From the NCBI GenBank assembly GCA_965250225.1, contig CBDFNQ010000028.1, positions 90,219-154,218 on the forward strand: a stretch of DNA of 64,000 nucleotides, written 5' to 3'. This document shows positions 58,345 to 64,000 of this stretch, piece by piece. The notes below the pieces were generated by a model. It saw nothing but the letters and a program-made list of their open reading frames with translations. It ran no database searches and was not told the origin of the DNA. Made by a program: the position numbers and the translations under genes. This DNA comes from CBDEUK01 sp965250225 (GTDB lineage Bacteria > Pseudomonadota > Gammaproteobacteria > Eutrophobiales > Eutrophobiaceae). How positions within the stretch are numbered: position 1 is the first letter of the stretch; each line of letters begins with the position of its first letter.

Positions 58345-58650
58345 TTAGGCAACCTCAACCGCTTTAAGCGGCACGCCCATCTTATTTGGCGCAAAATTCG
58401 TCATCAATGCGCCACAGCAAACGGCCATTGCGTCTTGATCCAGGGAATAAAAGACCTGTTTTCCTTCTCGCCGCGTGTGTACCAACTTGGCATCACGCAA
58501 TATCGCCAGATGATGGGACACGGTTGGCTGCGAAACATTGCCGACCTGCGTCACCACATCGTTGACACAAAGCCAGTTGCAACAAAGCTGCATCATAATT
58601 TTTTGGCGAGTTTCATCTGCCATTGCTTTGGCAAAGGTTACACAGTTCAT
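58345..58650 (-). CDS. arsR: ArsR/SmtB-family repressor
   Basis: 101-residue winged-helix repressor: DETRQKIMMQL, recognition helix region NVSQPTVSHHLAILRDAKLV, then REGKQVFYSL. Cys residues at MQLCCNWLC and MAVCCGAL could form the As(III) site, in unusual positions for ArsR. First gene of the ars unit; its own operator is probably just upstream but was not defined. Confidence 0.88.
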   Translation of the reverse strand: MNCVTFAKAMADETRQKIMMQLCCNWLCVNDVVTQVGNVSQPTVSHHLAILRDAKLVHTRREGKQVFYSLDQDAMAVCCGALMTNFAPNKMGVPLKAVEVA

Positions 58651-58831
58651 TAAATCCTTGGATATTATATTGATAATTATCTATACGTCTCCAAGTATAA
58701 AAGTAAATTCTCAAATGTCAAGGAGCATAAAGTTGCAAAGTAGCAGAGTTTTATACTCTGTCGCTTTGACATTCTGCCACTTCTTATTTTGGTTGCAAAT
58801 TCAGTTTCCTTGTGCTACCATGCCGTTTACG

Positions 58832-58904
58832 TTGCGGTGTCGCCAAGTGGTAAGGCAGCGGACTTTGAATCCGCCATTCCCAGGTTCGAATCCTGGCACC
58901 GCAG
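58832..58904 (+). tRNA. tRNA-Gln (UUG)
   Basis: Acceptor arms TGCGGTG/CACCGCA, D arm GCCAAGTGGTAAGGC, anticodon stem GCGGA/TCCGC with loop CTTTGAA (anticodon TTG), T arm with GGTTCGAATCC, discriminator G. 73 nt, no CCA encoded. Confidence 0.95.
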
Positions 58905-58931
58905 CTCTTTGAGGACTGAGAGGAAAGGATT

Positions 58932-58965
58932 GAGGACTGAGTGGGCATAATGCTCCTCAGTCCTC
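58932..58965 (+). terminator. hairpin after tRNA-Gln
   Basis: GAGGACTGAG (58932-58941) pairs with CTCAGTCCTC (58956-58965), followed by TTTGCT. The left arm is duplicated at 58911-58920. Confidence 0.6.
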
Positions 58966-59084
58966 TTTGCTATAACGTAACTAAGATGTTAAGTCTTGCT
59001 CGTTATGGTATAGCGTATTCTGTATTGTGTAATTCTATCTGGACACGCAATACGCTCTACGCAATACGTAACAGGAGTAATGGT

Positions 59085-60092
59085 ATGACTTTAGCAGTTG
59101 TAATTTTAGCAGCGGGGCAAGGCACTCGGATGCAATCAAAGAAACAGAAGATTTTGCATGATGTTGGCGGTAAGCCGATGGTGCAACATGTGTTTGATGC
59201 GGCAACGGCCGTTTCCGATCTTCCTCCGGTCATGGTTGTTGGCCCTGGCGATGCAGGCGTTCAGCAATTATTTGGGGGTAGGGCAACTTATGTAGTTCAG
59301 TCAGAGCAGCTTGGCACGGGTCATGCAACGAAAATGGCTGCCCCTACTCTCACAGGCCAAGCAGGGCAGGTAATTGTTACCTACGGCGACATGCCCCTGC
59401 TGCGTGAATCCACCCTCCAGCGATTGGCGCAGACGCAGGCGGACACGGGCGCAACGGTTGCCATGCTTTCGGTATTTGGAGAGTCAACCTCCTCTTTTGG
59501 GCGGATAGTGCGAAATGGAAACGGCCGTGTCACTGAAATTGTGGAAGTGGCCGAAGCTCGCCAGCGACCCAACACTGAAGAAATATTGGCGGTTCGTGAA
59601 CTTAACGTTGGCGTTTACTGTTTTGATGGGAAATGGTTGTGGGACAATATCGACTCTTTACCCTTGCAAAAAGCACGCAGTGGGCATGAATATTACCTAA
59701 CTGATATGGTTGGCATAGCCGTTAAACAAGGATTAATGGTTGAAGCCAGCTTTGTCGATGATGTTGATGAATGTTTGGGAGCGGGTACACGGGCAGAATT
59801 GGTTGCGGTCGAAAAAATTTTTCGCCAGCGAGCTAACACCCACTGGCTTGAACATGGTGTCACGCTGATTGATCCAAATACAACTTACATTGATCAGGGT
59901 GTTGTCATTGGGCAAGATACGATCATCTGGCCCAACAGCTACTTGCAGGGGCAAACAGAAATCGGGCAGGATTGTATCATTGGCCCCAACACCATCATTC
60001 GCAATGCAAAAATCGGCAATGGTTGCCACATCGAGCAAGCGGTGGTAGAAAATGTGACTATGGAAGATGGAATGCAAAAGAAAGGGGATTAG
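59085..60092 (+). CDS. GlmU-like uridylyltransferase, acetyltransferase lost
   Basis: N-acetylglucosamine-1-phosphate uridylyltransferase domain: LAAGQGTRM, TYGDMPLL, GHEYYLTDMV and a following short left-handed beta helix (IGPNTIIRNAKIG). The start chosen is ATG 59085 with AGGAGTAATGGT; an upstream ATG (58941) only adds an unlikely 48-residue lead. The protein ends after ENVTMEDG with MQKKGD, 335 residues against about 450 for GlmU, so the acetyltransferase catalytic region is missing. The next gene follows in 57 bp, so there is no frameshifted remainder. It may still act as a UDP-sugar pyrophosphorylase. Confidence 0.8.
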   Translation: MTLAVVILAAGQGTRMQSKKQKILHDVGGKPMVQHVFDAATAVSDLPPVMVVGPGDAGVQQLFGGRATYVVQSEQLGTGHATKMAAPTLTGQAGQVIVTYGDMPLLRESTLQRLAQTQADTGATVAMLSVFGESTSSFGRIVRNGNGRVTEIVEVAEARQRPNTEEILAVRELNVGVYCFDGKWLWDNIDSLPLQKARSGHEYYLTDMVGIAVKQGLMVEASFVDDVDECLGAGTRAELVAVEKIFRQRANTHWLEHGVTLIDPNTTYIDQGVVIGQDTIIWPNSYLQGQTEIGQDCIIGPNTIIRNAKIGNGCHIEQAVVENVTMEDGMQKKGD

Positions 60093-60148
60093 GAATTGGA
60101 GATTGAACCAACAATCTCTAAGTACAAGCAAATAAGAATCGAGAAAAG

Positions 60149-60550
60149 ATGATTACTGAAGTTCAAAAAAAGGCTTTGATTCAAGCGGCGTGTGAGGCAC
60201 GTGAGCAAGCGTATGCACCTTATTCAAATTATCAGGTTGGGGCGGCAATTTTGGTGGGAAACGGCCGTATCGTCACCGGCTGTAACGTTGAAAATGCGTC
60301 CTACGGTCTTTCCAACTGTGCCGAGCGAACGGCCGTTTTCAAAGCCGTCTCTGAAGGCGAGCGGGAATTGCTGGCGGTGGCGGTTTGCACAGAAAATGGC
60401 GGGTCACCCTGTGGTGCTTGCCGCCAGGTGCTGACTGAATTTGGCGCAGACGTTCCCGTTTGGCTGACAGACATTCAGGGAAATGTGCGCGAAACAACCC
60501 TTTACGCCCTCCTTCCCGACCATTTTGGTCCCGAACATTTGGGGGAATAG
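60149..60550 (+). CDS. cdd: cytidine deaminase
   Basis: 133 residues; deaminates cytidine and deoxycytidine in pyrimidine salvage. Zinc motif NCAERTAVFKA with catalytic Glu and PCGACRQVL with two Cys ligands, plus the substrate motif YAPYSNYQVGAAI. Normal length for the homotetrameric type. It follows the glmU-like gene by 56 bp. Confidence 0.95.
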   Translation: MITEVQKKALIQAACEAREQAYAPYSNYQVGAAILVGNGRIVTGCNVENASYGLSNCAERTAVFKAVSEGERELLAVAVCTENGGSPCGACRQVLTEFGADVPVWLTDIQGNVRETTLYALLPDHFGPEHLGE

Positions 60551-60586
60551 GGATTGGGGATCAAGTGAACCTCCAATCTCTAATCT

Positions 60587-61210
60587 CTAAAACACCGAGT
60601 AAGCAATCAACCACTGTGCAATCCAATATGTGCTTAACACGAGAATACGGGCGGATTTAAACTTTTGCCGGAAGCGATCATAGGCGAGGAAGGAGTCAGA
60701 AATGACAAAAAAGGCGGCTCCGCTGACTGCCAGTAACGTTGCCGTGCTGGGAAACGCTGACCAGCGTCCCCAAGCTTGCCAAGCCATAATCAGAATAGCC
60801 AAAATGTAGATGATGACCGGCACGCGCAGTTTGTTCAGCCCTGGAGCCAGAATACGGTAGAAGACAATCCCATAAACAGCTAGTGGAATGAGCCAGACTA
60901 ACGCCAAATGGAACCCGCCGTCGCTGACAAAAGCCCCAATGTAAAGCAAGTGGCCGATCAGGAAACTGATTAGCCCAACAATAAAGTATTTGGCTGGCAG
61001 CATCAGGAAAATATCCCCCCCCAGGCAAAAAACCAACCCGGCAACGATGAGCCACGGATAGGTTGTGGTTGCATCTGACAATCCGCTGAGTGCCACTCCG
61101 ATGATGAGCAGCGTGGTCAGCGGCTTGAAGATGTAGACTAAGGTGCGTTTGGATTGATATTCACCCCAAATAGCCAGCGTGGATGTAATGAGAGATAGTA
61201 AAATCATCAT
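60587..61210 (-). CDS. YhhN/TMEM86-family membrane protein
   Basis: 207 residues, about eight membrane helices, including LVYIFKPLTTLLI and a CLGGDIFLMLP motif; the family includes lysoplasmalogenases. The conserved GD pair and SYWIAQWLIAYSVF tail fit YhhN. Activity here is not shown. Confidence 0.75.
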   Translation of the reverse strand: MMILLSLITSTLAIWGEYQSKRTLVYIFKPLTTLLIIGVALSGLSDATTTYPWLIVAGLVFCLGGDIFLMLPAKYFIVGLISFLIGHLLYIGAFVSDGGFHLALVWLIPLAVYGIVFYRILAPGLNKLRVPVIIYILAILIMAWQAWGRWSAFPSTATLLAVSGAAFFVISDSFLAYDRFRQKFKSARILVLSTYWIAQWLIAYSVF

Positions 61211-61241
61211 TTTTTAGGAGCAACTATACAGGTTCCTGTCT

Positions 61242-61309
61242 TTTCGACGAGTCTTCGAGGAGAAATCTTTAGCATTGAGTCGATTAAAGATTTCTCCCGC
61301 TGGTCGAAA
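61242..61309. repeat. nested inverted repeat
   Basis: Inner arms GAGAAATCTTTA (61260-61271) and TAAAGATTTCTC (61285-61296) are perfect complements; outer words TTTCGAC and GTCGAAA extend the stem. It lies in the 114-bp gap between the YhhN and rsgA genes and looks like a MITE-like dispersed repeat. Confidence 0.6.
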
Positions 61310-61324
61310 TGACACTTGTATAGT

Positions 61325-62269
61325 TTAGTAGAGTGCTTCGTCTAACAATTCATGCTCTTCCCGTAGGCGTAGGTAGCTGTCGTAGCGGGCAGGGGAGATA
61401 CGGCCGTTTCCCACCGCTTCCCGCACCGCACAACCAGGTTCATGCTTATGCGTGCAGTCACTAAAACGGCAATCCGCCACCAACGGCCCAATTTCACGAA
61501 AATAGCTGTCCAGTTCAGACGGCTCCAGGTCAAAGAGTGCCAATCCGCGAATGCCCGGCGTATCGGCCACATAACCGCCTCCGTCAAGCGGGAAAAGCTC
61601 TGCATGACGGGTTGTGTGCAGCCCTTTCTCCGTCGCTTGGCTCACGGCATTGACGCTCAGACCCAACCCTGACTGCACAGCGTTGAGCAAGCTTGACTTT
61701 CCCACGCCAGATGAGCCTGTCAACACCGATATTTTGCCCTGCAATGCGTCTCTCAGCTCATCCACACCCGTTCCGTCTTCCGCACTGGTGAAAATAAGTC
61801 GATAACCAATATCTGCATAGAGTTGGAACTGTTTTTGGGCGAATTCAAGCCCACTTAAATCGATTTTGTTGACGCAAATGATTACTGGTAGCTGGTTCAT
61901 TTCGGCAACCACCAGAAAACGGTCTAACTTTCGCAGGCTGGGGCGAGGTTTTTTGATGGCAAACACAAAGACGACCTGATCAGGGTTGGCAACCAGCACC
62001 TGTTCCCTGTCTGCCGCGAGTCGACGGCCGGCGGTGGCACTGACACGGGTGCGTGAGAGGACGGAGTGGCGTTCAGCGATGGATTCAATGGTTCCGCTGC
62101 CGTCGGCGTTGAGTGAGAGTGTGACCCAGTCGCCAACCGCTACGATGGTGGATGTCTTGCGCGTTTTTTTGAGCCGTCCCGGCAGTTGTGCCACGATTTG
62201 GCCTTGATTCGTTTCCACGGTGGAAAATCCGCTGAGTGCTTTGATGACCCGTCCTTCTAATTGCTGCAT
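61325..62269 (-). CDS. rsgA: ribosome biogenesis GTPase RsgA
   Basis: Circularly permuted GTPase that matures the 30S subunit. 314 residues: N-terminal OB fold (RVIKALSGFSTV), G4 motif NKID before G1 GSSGVGKSSLLN, G3 DTPG, and the C-terminal zinc knuckle CRFSDCTHKHEPGC. All motifs are intact. Convergent neighbour is the YhhN gene. Confidence 0.93.
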   Translation of the reverse strand: MQQLEGRVIKALSGFSTVETNQGQIVAQLPGRLKKTRKTSTIVAVGDWVTLSLNADGSGTIESIAERHSVLSRTRVSATAGRRLAADREQVLVANPDQVVFVFAIKKPRPSLRKLDRFLVVAEMNQLPVIICVNKIDLSGLEFAQKQFQLYADIGYRLIFTSAEDGTGVDELRDALQGKISVLTGSSGVGKSSLLNAVQSGLGLSVNAVSQATEKGLHTTRHAELFPLDGGGYVADTPGIRGLALFDLEPSELDSYFREIGPLVADCRFSDCTHKHEPGCAVREAVGNGRISPARYDSYLRLREEHELLDEALY

Positions 62270-62305
62270 ATAGTGGGATTATACCTTTTTAGCCGTGAAT
62301 TGGCG

Positions 62306-62360
62306 CGGATTTGTACGAATTCGTACAAATCCGTGGCTAAAGTATCAACCGATCGGTTGA
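62306..62360. repeat. two perfect palindromes upstream of rsgA
   Basis: A 28-bp perfect palindrome (62306-62333, centre GAATTC) with outer TTAGCC/GGCTAA pairing, followed by the 16-bp palindrome TCAACCGATCGGTTGA (62345-62360). They lie between divergent rsgA and the membrane gene at 62485, in promoter territory, so operator function is possible; a dispersed repeat is the alternative. Confidence 0.6.
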
Positions 62361-62484
62361 TTGCTGAATCCACTGGTTGTAACGGCCGTTATCAGCCCCT
62401 CGGTGGATTACAAACTGTTCAATTTCCAACATACTATATTCATAAATTAGCAACACGAATGACACACAACGACAGGAGATAATC

Positions 62485-62865
62485 ATGGAAAACAGTAAAG
62501 ATTTGAAACAATATGAAGAAACGGCATTTAATCAACCCCAATTTAGCAAACTGGGCAGCGGCCTTTTTATGGTTCTTTTGGGTGGCATATTCTTAACCCT
62601 TAATTATTTTGATGGCTGGGATGGATTTGGTGGAAAAACATGGCTTATTTTCCTGCTCATTCCCGTTTTTGGGGTACTGATGGGTGTTTATCAACGGTAT
62701 GAGGCAAACGGCCGTCAACTCAACGCCGAGGTTTTGACACCACTTTTATGGGGACTGTTCCCCTTCGCGTTTGTTACCCTGTTAACCCTTGGCGTTCAGA
62801 TGCAACTCCTTTGGCCGCTTGTTTTAGTCATCATAGGCTTAACAATATTGGTCAAACAAAATTAA
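62485..62865 (+). CDS. small polytopic membrane protein, unknown
   Basis: 126 residues with about four hydrophobic segments and a polar N terminus; ribosome binding site AGGAG precedes the ATG. Followed 48 bp later by another small membrane protein. No family recognised. Confidence 0.65.
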   Translation: MENSKDLKQYEETAFNQPQFSKLGSGLFMVLLGGIFLTLNYFDGWDGFGGKTWLIFLLIPVFGVLMGVYQRYEANGRQLNAEVLTPLLWGLFPFAFVTLLTLGVQMQLLWPLVLVIIGLTILVKQN

Positions 62866-62913
62866 GATTTTGCAGCATACGATACATTTTACGCACTTTG
62901 TGAGGAACATAAG

Positions 62914-63315
62914 ATGAAAAAATTACCTGTTTGGGCACACATATTATTGGTTGGATTAAGTAATAATCTACTTGCATTATTGACAGTCACACTAATTGTT
63001 ACAGGATATGCAACACTGCTTGCTTTTCAAGCACGAGGCGCACCTGACACAGAGAAAATTTCTGCCTTTGCAGATCAGATTGCACCGATAGCAACCTTGA
63101 TCCTGCTCACACTATTTACCCTAATTGCCGGATGGCGCGTTGCAATACGCAAACATGATCAGATGGTTTTGACTGGTTTGCTAGTGGGCGTGGCTGCAGC
63201 TGCGTTCCGTTTACTAATGGCCTTAACCTCTTTGAACGGCATTGCGATTATCACCATTAGTGCGACTTTAATTGCTGGGCTGTGTGGCGGCTTTTTGAGA
63301 CAAAACCGAGGATAG
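62914..63315 (+). CDS. small polytopic membrane protein, unknown
   Basis: 133 residues, four predicted helices (about 9-33, 56-76, 84-106, 108-126), start MKKLPVWAHILLVGL. Probably cotranscribed with the preceding membrane gene. No motif pointing to function. Confidence 0.65.
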   Translation: MKKLPVWAHILLVGLSNNLLALLTVTLIVTGYATLLAFQARGAPDTEKISAFADQIAPIATLILLTLFTLIAGWRVAIRKHDQMVLTGLLVGVAAAAFRLLMALTSLNGIAIITISATLIAGLCGGFLRQNRG

Positions 63316-63330
63316 ATTACAACCAAGCTA

Positions 63331-63361
63331 GAAACCGAGTCTTTTAGAAAAACTCGGTTTC
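63331..63361 (+). terminator. hairpin after the membrane genes
   Basis: GAAACCGAGT (63331-63340) pairs with ACTCGGTTTC (63352-63361) around an 11-nt loop, followed by TCTT. Either a terminator or one of the short repeats of this genome. Confidence 0.6.
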
Positions 63362-63437
63362 TCTTACACGTGTGACAACATGCAAACAATTATTCAAGTA
63401 GAAAAGTATCTTCTCAAAAATCTAGGGTAATGTGAAA

Positions 63438-64000
63438 TTATGGGAAAGTCAGCGGTGGTTGTCCACGCGAACGGATGATGTTCGCCAATGACGGCATTGC
63501 ATTTTTTTGTGAAACGCGGTCAATCACATATTGGTAGAAACTAACTCCCAACTTTTTCGCTGTCTCCGCAACCGTCATAAAACTGTCCCAAGCAATTCTG
63601 CCCTCTTCGGTACGAGGACCAAAACTTACATCCCGTTTACGTACACGCTGACGCGCCCCCAACTCGGCTGGATTGTTATGAACAATAACCTCTGGATGGT
63701 CGAGAACAACCAGTAATTTTTCCTCGTGTGCCAGCGTTTTAGCAAGCCGTTGGTTTAATTGTTCATAATCAGTCGTTTGTGAAAAAATCGCCCTGAACTC
63801 CTGTCGCAACGTGACTGCTTTTTCCGGATTGGCAGCAGCTCGGTATGCTTGTAAGTCGTGGTAATAATCCCAGAACTGAGTCAATATCTTGTCAAGAATT
63901 TCCCGATGATAGGCGACTTGTGGCTGTAACTTTTTATAGTGACGACCCTCATGTATCCAACATAACGCTTGCTTCTCTGTTAAATGACGGAATTGAGGCG
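63438..64000 (-). CDS. IS66-family transposase, C-terminal part
   Basis: The frame enters from the right edge (QALCWIHEGRHYKKL, upstream of the first start codon) and runs to the stop at 63438. HNNPAELGARQRVRKRD and EGRIAWDSFMTVAETAKKLG match the C terminus of IS66-type transposases. The 5' part lies beyond the window. The element's end is probably near 63,400, but no inverted repeat was assigned. Confidence 0.75.
   Translation of the reverse strand, partial: PQFRHLTEKQALCWIHEGRHYKKLQPQVAYHREILDKILTQFWDYYHDLQAYRAAANPEKAVTLRQEFRAIFSQTTDYEQLNQRLAKTLAHEEKLLVVLDHPEVIVHNNPAELGARQRVRKRDVSFGPRTEEGRIAWDSFMTVAETAKKLGVSFYQYVIDRVSQKNAMPSLANIIRSRGQPPLTFP

Larger units (their letters stand above)
54072..62715. 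repeat. iterated palindrome ACGGCCGT, 12 copies
   Basis: The octamer occurs at 54072, 55589, 56309, 57777, 58235, 59205, 59521, 60261, 60329, 61400, 62382 and 62708, often as AACGGCCGTT. About 0.15 copies would be expected in 10 kb of random sequence. None was found in the other 54 kb. Copies lie both inside genes and between them. Confidence 0.85.

Noticed and set aside
58941..59084. Upstream start for the glmU-like gene
   Set aside because: The added residues are unlike the family and overlap a terminator hairpin; ATG 59085 has AGGAG.

Overview
The window is a composite of three pieces of DNA that do not belong to one genome. Positions 1 to about 46,000 are low-GC bacterial DNA with dense intron-free genes (rapA, ettA, an Alg8/Alg44/AlgD/AlgC/AlgA set, sigma-54 signalling) and read as a gammaproteobacterium. 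About 46,020-54,005 holds no bacterial gene: it has an (AC)12 microsatellite, an 18-G run, many TAGGCCTA-like words and one splice-flanked 61-nt block, and looks like vertebrate (probably teleost fish) non-coding DNA. About 54,010-64,000 is higher-GC bacterial DNA with the octamer ACGGCCGT twelve times; its genes (penicillin acylase family, arsM/arsR, tRNA-Gln, glmU-like, cdd, rsgA, IS66 end) suggest a Chloroflexota-type organism. The second junction cuts a gene, since the acylase frame runs straight into eukaryotic-looking sequence.

The gammaproteobacterial part opens with an exopolysaccharide locus. Alg44-like (PilZ plus HlyD-like) and Alg8-like proteins form a presumed c-di-GMP-controlled mannuronan-type synthase, followed by an RTX/DUF4114 calcium-binding protein, an IS110-family (IS1111-type) insertion, and a PrtD/PrtE-like type I secretion pair whose ABC subunit has lost every catalytic ATPase motif. 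Convergent to these, a block of two histidine kinases, two receiver proteins (one frameshifted), an NtrC-type sigma-54 activator, a periplasmic protein and an outer-membrane barrel runs on the minus strand. Then come algC and algD (minus) and, divergently, algA (plus): the complete route from mannose/fructose phosphates to GDP-mannuronate. None of the alginate periplasmic or outer-membrane genes (algK, E, G, X, L, I, J, F) is present.

Four sigma-54-type promoters can be read by eye: before alg44, before algD, before algA and before the barrel/kinase operon. Three copies of an 18-20 bp element, consensus ATTGCAA-N2-TGCAAA, lie about 105-145 bp upstream of the predicted starts. This makes a coherent predicted regulon in which the local kinases and NtrC-type activator switch on precursor synthesis, polymerisation and their own sensing operon. 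A PAS-GGDEF-EAL protein nearby could supply the c-di-GMP read by the PilZ domain.

Downstream of algA is a small unknown cluster: a one-TM protein and a SLOG-like protein flanked by two paralogous ~70-residue proteins. The rest of the gammaproteobacterial part is housekeeping or accessory: a YeiH-type exporter operon, a YafJ-type amidotransferase, ettA, a DUF4139 protein, a cysH-like gene, DUF2970, rapA, membrane and envelope-modifying genes, a frameshifted SPFH gene and a large CxxCH protein at the first junction. Three gammaproteobacterial genes carry frameshifts, which may be genuine decay or sequence error.
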